This document shows, piece after piece, positions 35,231-44,518 of a stretch of DNA of 64,000 nucleotides (the stretch's first letter is position 1; each line of letters starts with the position of its first letter). A program made the position numbers and the translations under genes. The notes under the pieces were generated by a model. The model was given only the letters and a program-made list of their open reading frames with translations, was not told the DNA's origin and did not search any database. The stretch comes from Gammaproteobacteria bacterium. Its GTDB lineage: Bacteria > Pseudomonadota > Gammaproteobacteria > Steroidobacterales > GCA-2729495. The stretch spans positions 1 to 64,000 of the forward strand of contig JANQPY010000047.1 of NCBI GenBank assembly GCA_028285245.1. Reading direction: 5' to 3'.

Positions 35231-36760
35231 CTAGCTATTTCTCGAACTAGGATTATTTTTCCAATGCTTGAAGTATTCGGCCCAGCGCGCGTCAACCAGA
35301 GCCGCTGTGTCGGGACTATCTCGATTAAGAATGACCCGCGAGACGTCCGGCCACTCGGCCGGTCCGCCTTCGACGGGCCATTGCCGGGTCGCGTCAATCA
35401 CAATCTTGCTGGTCAGCCAACGTTGCGGCGCACTGGGATCCAGCGGCATGCCTTTGGTCTGCGCAACAATGCTGGCCGCCGGCGACGGTTGCCAGCGTGT
35501 CCCCAGCGCGTGAAAGACCTGCGTTTTGTCGTGTATATCGATGTCTTCGTCAACCACGATCACAACCTTGCCAAAGATATCTGCGGCGGCGATCTGTTGT
35601 CCTGCCGCCATGCCTTCGCCCGGTACCCGTTTGCGGATACTCGCGATGACTACGCCGGTGGTCTCGGTTGGCCGGAAGAACTCTACGAGGCTGGGAATGG
35701 TTTTCCGGTAGTTAAGGTTGTTGGTCACCAGCTGGGGGATCCCCATAGTGAGTTTGGTGATGCCGGCAAATGAATTAATCACCCAGGGATCCCGGCGGTG
35801 CGAGACCGCCTCGATGGTCATGTAAAAGTTCTCCGGCTTTGGCTTGCCCATGTAACCGTAGACTTCTCCGTATGGCCCCTCGGGCTCCAGGTCCTCGAGT
35901 TCGATATGTCCCTCGAGGACGATCTCAGCGTGAGCAGGAACCTTGATATGACTTGTCTCACAGGGAACGAGCTCTACCGGCCGGCCTCTTAACCCTCCGG
36001 CGATATCAAGCTCATCCTCGCCCATACCAGCCATCTTTGAGGTGCTGAGCGCGAACGTGATCGGATCGGCGCCCATCACCACGGCGGCGGGCAAACGGCG
36101 CTCGCCACGCTTCTTGACCCGCATGAAGTAATTCCAGGCGTGCTGGCCAATCTCTGCATTGACGCCGATCTTCCGGGGACCCTTGACCTGGCAACGGTAC
36201 GTGCCAACGTTCCGCCCGAGCTCAGGGTCCTCCACCATGACGCTGGCCGCCGTGATGTAGCGGCCTGCATCGCCCGGATTGGTCTGGATCCAGGGCAGGT
36301 CGAGAATATTGACCTCGTCTCCCGTGTGGATGACTTCCTTGCAGGGCGCCGCGGCGCTGGCTACGTCAACAGGCTGGATACGCGGCCATTCCCCGGTAGC
36401 GTCGAGCCGCTGCTCGAGATGCGTAAACGTCTGTCGGAACAGCGCGCGCTGGTTGCCGCGAGGATTGGGTACGCCGTAGGCGAGTGCCTCGCTGTGCCAA
36501 CCGCCGTACACATTGCCGAGGAGCGGTCCCTCAAGCCACCTGCCATCCACCTTTACACGCTCAATCAGGAACGCCGGAGCATCGTCGTAGCCGAATTCTT
36601 CGATGAGACGATAGGCGAATCCAGTCGCTTCGAATTGATCCTGGTCCATGGCGTCAATACGCAGCAGCTTGCCGAGTGCATCCAGCGCAGCCACGTAGTC
36701 GCGCAGTGAATCAAAGGGTCCGTATTCGACGGCGGGTTCGGAGGGGGCGGGGCGATTCAT
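35231..36760 (-). CDS. UbiD-family prFMN-dependent decarboxylase (2)
   Basis: Second UbiD-family protein, 509 residues. The active-site set is complete: Arg189 in VGTYRCQVKGPRK, and Glu294 and Glu299 in PEGPYGEVYGY, the arrangement seen in Fdc1-type and aromatic-acid decarboxylases. ELDIAGGLRGRPVELVPCETSHIKVPAHAEIVLEG is a strong family block. It acts on an unknown aromatic or enoic acid. The start codon faces the SDR gene on the other strand. It is clearly different from UbiD1, so the pair probably acts on different substrates or at different steps. Confidence 0.94.
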   Translation of the reverse strand: MNRPAPSEPAVEYGPFDSLRDYVAALDALGKLLRIDAMDQDQFEATGFAYRLIEEFGYDDAPAFLIERVKVDGRWLEGPLLGNVYGGWHSEALAYGVPNPRGNQRALFRQTFTHLEQRLDATGEWPRIQPVDVASAAAPCKEVIHTGDEVNILDLPWIQTNPGDAGRYITAASVMVEDPELGRNVGTYRCQVKGPRKIGVNAEIGQHAWNYFMRVKKRGERRLPAAVVMGADPITFALSTSKMAGMGEDELDIAGGLRGRPVELVPCETSHIKVPAHAEIVLEGHIELEDLEPEGPYGEVYGYMGKPKPENFYMTIEAVSHRRDPWVINSFAGITKLTMGIPQLVTNNLNYRKTIPSLVEFFRPTETTGVVIASIRKRVPGEGMAAGQQIAAADIFGKVVIVVDEDIDIHDKTQVFHALGTRWQPSPAASIVAQTKGMPLDPSAPQRWLTSKIVIDATRQWPVEGGPAEWPDVSRVILNRDSPDTAALVDARWAEYFKHWKNNPSSRNS

Positions 36761-36857
36761 GCTGAGGTCTCAGTTAACCAGTCGCGTCTATACTACGCTT
36801 CGTTCGCGGGCTTCGGTTCTGACACATTCTGGTCAGCTTAGCAGGGGTTATTCACGC

Positions 36858-37769
36858 ATGGTCGAGACAGAGCAGCGCGGGAACCGGCGATCGGGCGACG
36901 ATCAGCCGATGCACGGTAAGACCGTGTTGATCACCGGGACGGCAAGCGGCATGGGCCGTATCGTGGCGCGACAGCTCGCCGGGCTCGGCGCTCGCCTTGT
37001 CCTCATCGACCAGGATGTTGCTAACGGCGAGTCCGGGCTGGCTGAGATACGAGCGGCCAGCCCCAACGCGGAGGCAGAGTTCTTCGCCTGCGACGTCACG
37101 GATTTCCAGGCAGTGCGCGCGACGGTTGCCAATATACGCAGTCGATATCAGCAGCTGGACGTGCTGATCAACAACGCGGGAATTACCGAATCGATGCGGC
37201 GCGAGAGCGTCATGGGTTTTGAGCTGACCATGGCAACCAACTTTCTTGCACCTGTGCTCATCACGGAACTATTGTTGCCCTTGCTCGCAGCCACTTCGCA
37301 CTCGCGCATCATCAACATCAGTTCCGACGCCCATAAGATGATCAAGGAGCTCGATTTTGACGATCTGGACAACCGCAATGGATGGAGCGGCGTGAATCAC
37401 AACAAGGGTTTCCAGGCCTATGCCCGGTCAAAACTCTCGCTGGCGGCCTATAGCTTTCAACTGGCTGCCGAGCTGGAGGACTCCGGCATTAGCGTCTACT
37501 GCGTATCACCCGGCTACTTCATTCGCACCAACATTCACCGGCACATGCGGGGGCTTTGGAAATTGGGCGTCAAAGTCTTCTGGCCCTTGTTGCAATCGCC
37601 TTACAAGGCGGCGAAGACTTACGTCTATCTCGCGAGCGACCCGGTGGTTGCGACCGACAGCGGCAACTACTGGGAGCACTTGAAGCACAAGGAGCCGTCG
37701 CCCATCGCGCGTGACGGTGCGCTGCAGAAGCGCATCGTTGACTACGCCAGAAGGTCGATCGCCGGGTAG
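36858..37769 (+). CDS. Short-chain dehydrogenase, retinol-dehydrogenase-like
   Basis: Classical SDR of 303 residues from the ATG at 36858 (AGGGG ten bases upstream; the open frame extends to 36759). The coenzyme motif is TGTASGMGR, with NNAG following the fourth strand, catalytic Ser in INISSDAH and Tyr-x3-Lys in YARSKLS. The long DFDDL insertion and the FIRTNIHRHM segment resemble the RDH/protochlorophyllide reductase-like subgroup, which acts on bulky hydrophobic alcohols or carbonyls. An Asp after the second strand (LIDQD) favours NAD over NADP. Substrate unknown. Confidence 0.88.
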   Translation: MVETEQRGNRRSGDDQPMHGKTVLITGTASGMGRIVARQLAGLGARLVLIDQDVANGESGLAEIRAASPNAEAEFFACDVTDFQAVRATVANIRSRYQQLDVLINNAGITESMRRESVMGFELTMATNFLAPVLITELLLPLLAATSHSRIINISSDAHKMIKELDFDDLDNRNGWSGVNHNKGFQAYARSKLSLAAYSFQLAAELEDSGISVYCVSPGYFIRTNIHRHMRGLWKLGVKVFWPLLQSPYKAAKTYVYLASDPVVATDSGNYWEHLKHKEPSPIARDGALQKRIVDYARRSIAG

Positions 37770-37791
37770 TCAGCAGAGCAGGAGAGACTCC

Positions 37792-39000
37792 CTAAATGAT
37801 CCCCTCGTCGGCGAGCTTGCTCAATTGCTCTGGGCTCATCTCCAGCAGGCCTGCGTAGATTTCCTGGTTGTGAGCCCCCACCTCGGCGCCCGGCCAGTCG
37901 GTGCGGCCAGGTGTGTCACTCATCCGCGGGATAATTGCTGGAATCTTCAGCGGTTCGCCGGCCACGTCGACCTCTTCAAACATGCCCCTTGCCTGGTAGT
38001 GGGGATCTTCCAGCATGTCTGCCACGCTGTAGATCGGGCCGCAAGGCACCCGAGCCTCCTCTAAGGTCTCGATCAACTCGTCTGAAGTGAAGGTTTTCGT
38101 CCAGGCCTCAATAATCTCGTCAAGCTCTTTTTCATGCTCCACGCGCCCGGCGTTGTCTTCCAGGCGCGGATCTTCGGCCAGATCGGGCCGGTCCATCGCA
38201 TGTGCCAGCCGCTTGAAAATCGAATCGCCATTGGCGCCAATGATTACGTACTTACCGTCGCTACAGCGGTAGGTGTTGGTCGGCACAATGCCGGTGAGGG
38301 TTGAGCCGGACGGTTCGCGCACCACGCCGGCACCGTCATACTCAGGCACCACGCCCTCAAGCAGGTTGAACACTGCTTCGTATAACGCCGTATCGATTAC
38401 CTGGCCTCGGTTACCCGCGTCTTTTTGTCGATGGATAATCGCCATGAGAATGCCCATGAAAGAGTGCATGCCGGCCAGCGTGTCACCAATGCTCAAATTT
38501 GGCCGAACCGGTGCTTCATCAGGAAACCCGTTGACGTAGCGGAAACCACCAAAGCCCTCGCAAACCGAAGCAAATCCGGGTTTGGTAGCGTATGGCCCCG
38601 TCTGTCCATAACCCGAGATCCGGGCGTAGATCAGGCCAGGATTTTTGGCCCGCATCTCATCCGGACCCAATCCCCATTTCTCCATCGTGCCCGGACGAAA
38701 GTTCTCAATCACCACATCGGCTTTCTCGATGAGCTGGCGCACGATATCGCGGCCCTCGTCGGTGCGCAGATTCGCGGTGACACATTTCTTATTGCGGGCG
38801 AGACTGCTCCACCACAGCGCCGTACCGTCGCGCAGAATTCGCCATTTGCGAATCGGGTCGCCCTCACCGGGCGTCTCAACCTTGATAACTTCTGCGCCGA
38901 AATAACCGAGCAGGTGACCAGTGAATGGTCCGGCCAACAGCTGGCCTACCTCGATGACGCGAATCCCGTCCAGCGGACGCGGGCTGTGTTGCTTACTCAT
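37792..39000 (-). CDS. Class III (CaiB/BaiF) CoA transferase
   Basis: CoA transferase of 402 residues that would move CoA between organic acids. The start GIRVIEVGQLLAGPFTGHLLGYFGAEVIKVE is the family block; FRPGTMEKWGL and GYGQTGPYATKPGF follow. The catalytic Asp is Asp173 in NLSIGDTLAGMH. Members include formyl-CoA, succinyl-CoA:benzylsuccinate and carnitine-type enzymes. Together with the AMP-forming ligase it gives this region two ways to make CoA esters. The stop is 22 bases from the convergent SDR gene. Confidence 0.94.
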   Translation of the reverse strand: MSKQHSPRPLDGIRVIEVGQLLAGPFTGHLLGYFGAEVIKVETPGEGDPIRKWRILRDGTALWWSSLARNKKCVTANLRTDEGRDIVRQLIEKADVVIENFRPGTMEKWGLGPDEMRAKNPGLIYARISGYGQTGPYATKPGFASVCEGFGGFRYVNGFPDEAPVRPNLSIGDTLAGMHSFMGILMAIIHRQKDAGNRGQVIDTALYEAVFNLLEGVVPEYDGAGVVREPSGSTLTGIVPTNTYRCSDGKYVIIGANGDSIFKRLAHAMDRPDLAEDPRLEDNAGRVEHEKELDEIIEAWTKTFTSDELIETLEEARVPCGPIYSVADMLEDPHYQARGMFEEVDVAGEPLKIPAIIPRMSDTPGRTDWPGAEVGAHNQEIYAGLLEMSPEQLSKLADEGII

Positions 39001-39093
39001 ATCTATCGGTTCGGCGGGGCTGCCGCTCTCTGTGGCCGTGTAAATCGGCCGGAGAGTCTAGCCCAAAGCCCGGGCACGATACAGGAACGGTAG

Positions 39094-39948
39094 CTAGGTC
39101 AGGTCGTTTAACCAGTTGGCGATGAGCTCACCGATCTGACGACCTGAGTCTTCCTGAATAAAGTGGATGCCCGGCACGGTCACTTCTCTTTGATTAGGCC
39201 AGGCGCGACAAAATTCTCGTTGCTCGCCGACCAGAATCGCTCCTGGATCAGCATTGACGAACAGCTTCGGCAACTCCGCGCCACTAAGCCACTCCGCGTA
39301 TGCGGCAACGCGCTCAACCACGTCCGCCGGCTCGCCGTCCAAAGGAATTTGGCGGGGCCAGGTCAGCGTCGGTCTGCGGTCTTCGCCGGCCGCCTCAAAG
39401 GGTGCGCGGTATACGGCCATTTCTTCCGCGCTGAGCTGGCGTTGAATTGACCCCGGCAACACTCGTTCGACAAAGATGTTCTTTTCCAGAATCATGTTTT
39501 CGCCGGCGGTTGAGCGCAGTCCCTCAAACAGCGGGCGAATGGATTCGGGCCAGTCAGTCCAGCTCATCGGCTTGACAATCGCCTCCATGTAAGCGATCGC
39601 GCGCACACGGTCTGGGTGACGCCGCGCCCAGTCGAAGCCAAGCGCGGAGCCCCAGTCGTGCACGACCAGCGTGACCCGATTGCCGAGCTCCAGTGCATCG
39701 AACAGAGCATCGAGGTACTCACTGTGCTGCGCGAAGGAGTAGCTGCCGGGGCCGGAATTCGGCAGCTTGTCGGACTGGCCCATGCCGATCAGGTCGGGGG
39801 CAATACAGCGTCCCCGCGTCTCAAGCCCGGGCATCACATCCCGCCACAGATAGCTGGACGTCGGGTTGCCGTGAAGAAACACAATTGGATCGCCGCTACC
39901 GGATTCCCGGCAAGCCATCTGCAAGCCGTTGACTGAATATCGATCCAT
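39094..39948 (-). CDS. Haloalkane dehalogenase, HLD-II (DhaA/LinB) type
   Basis: Alpha/beta-hydrolase of 284 residues from the ATG at 39948 (AGAGG nine bases upstream; a GTG lies one codon earlier). The complete HLD-II active site is visible: nucleophile Asp98 with halide-binding Trp99 ([10 protein letters not shown]), halide-binding Asn28 ([11 protein letters not shown]), acid Glu122 (MEAIVKPM) and His262 ([11 protein letters not shown]). It hydrolyses carbon-halogen bonds in alkanes. It follows the CoA transferase on the same strand after 93 bases. In a marine organism it could act on natural brominated compounds (inference). Confidence 0.92.
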   Translation of the reverse strand: MDRYSVNGLQMACRESGSGDPIVFLHGNPTSSYLWRDVMPGLETRGRCIAPDLIGMGQSDKLPNSGPGSYSFAQHSEYLDALFDALELGNRVTLVVHDWGSALGFDWARRHPDRVRAIAYMEAIVKPMSWTDWPESIRPLFEGLRSTAGENMILEKNIFVERVLPGSIQRQLSAEEMAVYRAPFEAAGEDRRPTLTWPRQIPLDGEPADVVERVAAYAEWLSGAELPKLFVNADPGAILVGEQREFCRAWPNQREVTVPGIHFIQEDSGRQIGELIANWLNDLT

Positions 39949-39966
39949 CACCTCAACCTCTATGCT

Positions 39967-40815
39967 TCAGCGGTCCGAGCGGCTGATTGCCTCGGCGACC
40001 AGCTCCACGAAATCGTCTTCGCTGCGCACCTCCGAGGCGGCACGCGCATCAGCCGTGTAGCCATGGGCCGACGCCAGGGCTTCGTACTTCGGCCGGCGAT
40101 ACTCGACCAGCTTGGGAAAGATCCACTGCACGAAGTGATCAGGATCGATCTGTGCCGTTGTGTCCAGCTTTTGTTCTGTCAGGTAATCCGCCAGCTTTGC
40201 AGTCAGAAATTCCGGGTGATAGTAAAGTGGCTTCGGGCTCGACACCGCCCGGCCAATGAGCTCATCCTCCATCGCGGCATCAGGCTTCAGATACAGGATG
40301 ACTGTATGGTCGATGACTGACTGCAGCGCCGCGGCGTCATCCAGCTCCACGATGCTGCCACCCGCATCATTTAGAAAGTGCTCGTAGCCATACAGGGCAT
40401 TGGCCTTTTCGATGAACTCAGCCACGTCTCGCATTGCGCAGGCTTCAGCGTCCGCATGCAGTCGCTGACGCCGCTGGAACTCATCCAGCTCGAGTCCGCC
40501 TGCGTCCGGGTTACCGAGCTTCCCGAGAAACGTTGAGACCGGATCGAGGTTATAGACACTTATGTTGCTGGCGATATAGATCGAATCGCTGCGCAGCAGA
40601 TCCCGCAGAAAATCGATCTGCATAGCCTGACGCTTAATGTTATCCAGGATTGGTTCTTCCAGGTATTTGGTACCGATCCGGTAGTCGCCAGAGTAATGAA
40701 ACCAGTGATTCATCGGCAGCCGGTTAGCGAGGTAGGTCTTACCGACGCCGGACATGCCCAGAAGAGTGACTGCCTTGCGCGGGCATTCACGAAAAGCTTT
40801 GGCCGAAGTACGCAT
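39967..40815 (-). CDS. Uncharacterised P-loop nucleotide-binding protein
   Basis: Protein of 282 residues with one clear Walker A motif, GMSGVGKT (20-27), close to the N-terminus. A possible Walker B is HTVILYLKPD, and the rest is helical and rich in acidic residues. The fold resembles small kinases or ATPases of the AAA/shikimate-kinase type, but the residues after the P-loop (WFHYSGDYRIGTKYLEEP) suggest a kinase-like substrate lid. I do not recognise a named family. It is followed by the dehalogenase on the same strand and preceded by the HNH nuclease gene after 45 bases. Confidence 0.78.
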   Translation of the reverse strand: MRTSAKAFRECPRKAVTLLGMSGVGKTYLANRLPMNHWFHYSGDYRIGTKYLEEPILDNIKRQAMQIDFLRDLLRSDSIYIASNISVYNLDPVSTFLGKLGNPDAGGLELDEFQRRQRLHADAEACAMRDVAEFIEKANALYGYEHFLNDAGGSIVELDDAAALQSVIDHTVILYLKPDAAMEDELIGRAVSSPKPLYYHPEFLTAKLADYLTEQKLDTTAQIDPDHFVQWIFPKLVEYRRPKYEALASAHGYTADARAASEVRSEDDFVELVAEAISRSDR

Positions 40816-40860
40816 GTGGGGATTGTTGCTGCCGTCAGGACGGCTTGCAAGCCAGGCCGG

Positions 40861-41868
40861 TTAAAGGCCAGCGAGACGCCGATGCAAGTCGAGTGACTCG
40901 GTGGCAGGTCGCTGCTCCTGCTGTTGCGGGTAGCGCAGCGGCCGACCGGAGAGAATCCGGTATGACGTATCGAGCAACTCGTCAGCCACTATGACTGTCA
41001 TTGAGCGTGTATCGACAGCAATTTTGCCCAAATCAAACAGAGTGTGAACGTCAGCACGTAACAGCAGACCATTGGAAGCATGCTGGGTGTACTTGCCCTT
41101 GTGCGGAATGATGTAGGCCGCTTCGAGCGCCTCGGCTGCGTCACAGCCGGTCATCGCACACTTGAACTCGTAAGCCGCGAGCAGGCGCCGCCGGAAGTCG
41201 GGGAAACCTCGCCGCCTGACGATGCCGTCGACAATTCTCGATCGGGCGTCTTTACTGCTGTCCGTGTCGAACAGCTTTAGCTTGCTTTGATCCCGTTCAG
41301 ACAGCTGGACAATGCCGCTCATATCCAGAACGGGTCCGCCGGCACCGGTGTTTAGCAGCCGTCGGCGCACAAAACGCTCTACTGAGCCGAAATCCGCTTC
41401 GATCTGATCGATGGTGTGCCCTGGCACCTGAGTAAATGCCGTGAAGTCGTTTGGCAGGTAGTCCTGCAGTTCATCAAAAGCGAGCGACAAAGGAATTGGT
41501 TCAGATACAAAGAACAGCAGTTCCCGGGATGGTTCAGCGTCGTCAGCAGCGCCCCAGATCGCTTCGGCAGCGCGGGCATTGTCATACCGGCCCAGGACCT
41601 TCGCGTAGTGTCGATAGGACCCTTTATAGCCAATCAGCAAACAATCCCCGGTGCCCATGTGAAACCAGCTTTCCACATGGTCCGGATTATTCGGCAAACC
41701 CCAGGCGTAGAAGCCCTTGCCGCGGCGTTCGATTTCGATGAGTTCGGGATAGCTGGCATCACTGAAATGCCGGATAACAGTCTGCCGCTCGATCGCATTA
41801 ATCAGCGATCGCTCGAGCGCCGCGCGATCGCGGGCGCTGTCGGCGGGTGCGATGAACATGTTGGGCAT
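40861..41868 (-). CDS. PUA/EVE-like domain fused to HNH endonuclease
   Basis: Protein of 335 residues from the ATG at 41868 (GAGG six bases upstream; a GTG at 41943 is also in frame). The C-terminal part is an HNH_2-type nuclease: Cys237 and Cys242, then YIIPHK with His256, NGLLLRADVHTLFD with Asn266 and His275. The middle N-terminal part (about 50-125: FYAWGLPN, SWFHMGTGDCLLIGYKG, AKVLGRYDN, AIWGAADD, LLFFVSEPI) has the pattern of PUA/EVE-like folds, which read modified bases. That design is typical of modification-dependent restriction. The HNH part is clear; the reader domain is inference. Confidence 0.82.
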   Translation of the reverse strand: MPNMFIAPADSARDRAALERSLINAIERQTVIRHFSDASYPELIEIERRGKGFYAWGLPNNPDHVESWFHMGTGDCLLIGYKGSYRHYAKVLGRYDNARAAEAIWGAADDAEPSRELLFFVSEPIPLSLAFDELQDYLPNDFTAFTQVPGHTIDQIEADFGSVERFVRRRLLNTGAGGPVLDMSGIVQLSERDQSKLKLFDTDSSKDARSRIVDGIVRRRGFPDFRRRLLAAYEFKCAMTGCDAAEALEAAYIIPHKGKYTQHASNGLLLRADVHTLFDLGKIAVDTRSMTVIVADELLDTSYRILSGRPLRYPQQQEQRPATESLDLHRRLAGL

Positions 41869-42027
41869 GGGCGGCCTCGTCGCTGCGCGTGAGATTAGCG
41901 TTGGGATCAGTGGCAATGCAATTGTCTTGGCAGTATCAGACACCGGCGAGGCGCGGTATCATTGCGGCCTTTTGTGCGTCAATAATCTGGCGCCCGCAAA
42001 CTAGCGCCATCGCGGCGCCGCACCCGC

Positions 42028-44514
42028 ATGTCACAAGCCAACTGGCAGGTCCATAAATTCGGGGGTTCCAGCCTGGGAGATGCTGCGTGTTTTCAACGCG
42101 TCGCCCGGATTCTGCTCAACGAGCCGCCCGGTCATATCGCCGTCGTCGTTTCGGCTATGGGCGGAATGACCGATGCGCTGCTGAGTCTGGCCGCTGCCGC
42201 CGAACGCTCAGGGGAGGTGCCGGCCTCGCAGCTTAGTGACATTTCCAGCCGATACCTGACAACTGCGAAATCGCTGCTACCCGACAGTGCCCTGAAGGAC
42301 CTGGCAGCGGACCACGCTCGTGACCTCGGCGACGTTGAGGATATTCTGCAATCCGTGGCACTGGTCGGCTCCGCACCGGCGCGGAGCCAGGACTTAATCG
42401 CCGGGTTTGGCGAACTGTGGTCTTCGCGCCTGCTGGCCGCCGTGCTGAGCGAACAGGTGGCTGCTGAAGGCAGTGCGCTCGCTGTCCACTGGCTTGACGC
42501 GCGCCGCGTCTTGTTCGTCGAGCACACCGACCTGGGTCCATCCGTGCTATGGCAGCGCTCGCGTGCGCAGACAGAAGCTGAGTTCGCGGGTCGGGCGCCG
42601 GGCATTACCGTCATCACGGGTTTTATTGCGTCGGACGCTGAAGGGCTGCACACCACGCTGGGCCGCAATGGTAGTGACTTCTCCGCATCCATTATGGCGG
42701 CGCTGCTCAGAGCCGAGCGGATTTCGATCTGGACCGATGTCGACGGCGTCATGAGTGCCGACCCGAACCGTGTGCCGGAAGCTGCGGTTATCGATGAGTT
42801 GTCGTACAGCGAGGCCATGGAGCTGGCGTACTTTGGTGCCAAAGTGATTCATCCACAAACCATGTCGCCGGCCGTTGAGGGTGCAATCCCAATCTGGATT
42901 CGCAACAGCTTCAATCAGAAGGCGCGCGGGTCGCGTATTGGCCCTGACGGCGATTCAGGGGAGCTGATTAAGGGTGTCACGTCAATTGAAAACGTGACAC
43001 TGGTGAATCTCGAGGGAACCGGCATGATTGGCGTGCCCGGGACAGCCGATCGGCTATTCGGGGCCCTGAGGGAAGCCGGTATCTCCGTGATCCTGATTTC
43101 GCAGGCAAGCTCCGAGCATTCCATTTGTTTTGCCGTGCCGGCCCGCCATGCGCCTGTCGTTCGCGACATCGTTCAGCAGGCGTTTGAGGCAGAGCTAGAT
43201 CAGGGCCAGATTCAGAGCGTAGAAGTGCAATCCGGGTGCAGCATCATTGCCGTGGTGGGCGACAACATGGCGGGCATTCCCGGCATCGCGGCAAAGTTTT
43301 TCGGCACGCTGGGTAGTGCCGGAATCAACGTGCGTGCTATCGCGCAGGGCTCTTCCGAACGAAATATCTCTGCTGTCATAGACCTGGAGGACGCGACGCG
43401 TGCTCTGCGGTCCGTGCATTCGGGGTTTTATCTGTCGGCCAAGACGCTATCGCTCGGGCTGGTCGGTCCGGGTCATGTGGGCAGCGCCTTGATCGCTCAG
43501 CTCGCCGCTGAAGTCGGGCAGCTCCGCGCAACTTTCGGCTTGGATTTGCGCGTGCGGGCAATTGCCACGTCGAGCCGCATGCTGCTGGACGACAAGGCCA
43601 TCGACCTCAAGGATTGGCAGTCGGCGCTCGATACTCACGGTGAACCGTTGGACTGGGCTCGCTTTTCCGCGCATGTAAACGCCGAGCATCTGCCGCACGC
43701 CGCCGTTATTGACTGCAGCGCCAGCGACACCGTGGCTGATCGTTATCTCGACTGGTTTGCCGATGGCCTGCATATCGTTACTCCCAACAAGAAAGCGCAC
43801 AGCGCGTCGCTAAACCAGTACGATGCACTGCACCACCTGCGCCGCAAGCACAATGTGCATTTCCTCTACGAGACCACCGTCGGAGCTGGACTGCCTGTCA
43901 TTGAGACTGTCCGGGACCTCCGGCAGACCGGCGACGACATCTACAGTATCGAGGGGATTTTCTCCGGCACGCTGGCATACCTGTTTAACGTCTTTGACGG
44001 CAGCCGGCCATTCTCTGAGATTGTGCGCGCCGCTCGCGACAGCGGCTACACCGAGCCGGATCCGCGGGATGACTTATCGGGTCTGGATGTGGCTCGCAAA
44101 GTGATCATTCTGGGCCGCGAAATGGGCATGCGAATTGCACTCGAAGATCTCCAGATCGAAAGTCTGGTGCCGGAAGGCCTGCAGGATGGGTCAATCGAGG
44201 ATTTTCTCACCGCGCTGCCAGCCCACGACGAGGCGATGCGCGCACGCTGCGAGCAGGCTCAGGCTGCTGGAAAAGTCCTGCGTTACGTTGGCCGGTTGAG
44301 CGCTCAGGGCGCCAGCGTGCAACTCGAAGCCCTGCCGGACGATCACCCGTTCGCAAGGATTAACCTCACCGACAACGTCGTACGCTATGAGTCGCGTCGA
44401 TACAGCGAGAATCCGCTGGTGGTGCAGGGACCCGGCGCAGGCCCGGAAGTCACCGCCGCCGGCGTCTTCGCCGACGTGCTGAGGCTCGCTTCTTACCTTG
44501 GCGCCTCGCGCTAA
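42028..44514 (+). CDS. thrA: Bifunctional aspartokinase/homoserine dehydrogenase
   Basis: Fused enzyme of 828 residues for the first and third steps of threonine synthesis. The aspartokinase domain starts VHKFGGSSLGD and continues with IWTDVDGVMSADPNRV. ACT domains occupy about 310-465 (LVNLEGTGMIGVPGTADRLF, AVVGDNMAGIPGIAAKFF). Homoserine dehydrogenase begins at LGLVGPGHVGSALIAQL with the NAD(P) fold, includes VTPNKKAHS and TVGAGLPVIETVRDL, and ends at residue 828. The start is the first ATG in frame. It precedes thrC by four bases, with no thrB. I see no threonine leader peptide or attenuator upstream. Confidence 0.97.
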   Translation: MSQANWQVHKFGGSSLGDAACFQRVARILLNEPPGHIAVVVSAMGGMTDALLSLAAAAERSGEVPASQLSDISSRYLTTAKSLLPDSALKDLAADHARDLGDVEDILQSVALVGSAPARSQDLIAGFGELWSSRLLAAVLSEQVAAEGSALAVHWLDARRVLFVEHTDLGPSVLWQRSRAQTEAEFAGRAPGITVITGFIASDAEGLHTTLGRNGSDFSASIMAALLRAERISIWTDVDGVMSADPNRVPEAAVIDELSYSEAMELAYFGAKVIHPQTMSPAVEGAIPIWIRNSFNQKARGSRIGPDGDSGELIKGVTSIENVTLVNLEGTGMIGVPGTADRLFGALREAGISVILISQASSEHSICFAVPARHAPVVRDIVQQAFEAELDQGQIQSVEVQSGCSIIAVVGDNMAGIPGIAAKFFGTLGSAGINVRAIAQGSSERNISAVIDLEDATRALRSVHSGFYLSAKTLSLGLVGPGHVGSALIAQLAAEVGQLRATFGLDLRVRAIATSSRMLLDDKAIDLKDWQSALDTHGEPLDWARFSAHVNAEHLPHAAVIDCSASDTVADRYLDWFADGLHIVTPNKKAHSASLNQYDALHHLRRKHNVHFLYETTVGAGLPVIETVRDLRQTGDDIYSIEGIFSGTLAYLFNVFDGSRPFSEIVRAARDSGYTEPDPRDDLSGLDVARKVIILGREMGMRIALEDLQIESLVPEGLQDGSIEDFLTALPAHDEAMRARCEQAQAAGKVLRYVGRLSAQGASVQLEALPDDHPFARINLTDNVVRYESRRYSENPLVVQGPGAGPEVTAAGVFADVLRLASYLGASR

Positions 44515-44518
44515 CGGC

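Noticed and set aside
41944-42027. Possible thr leader peptide and attenuator before thrA
   Set aside because: No short Thr/Ile-rich frame and no terminator hairpin with a T-tract are present.
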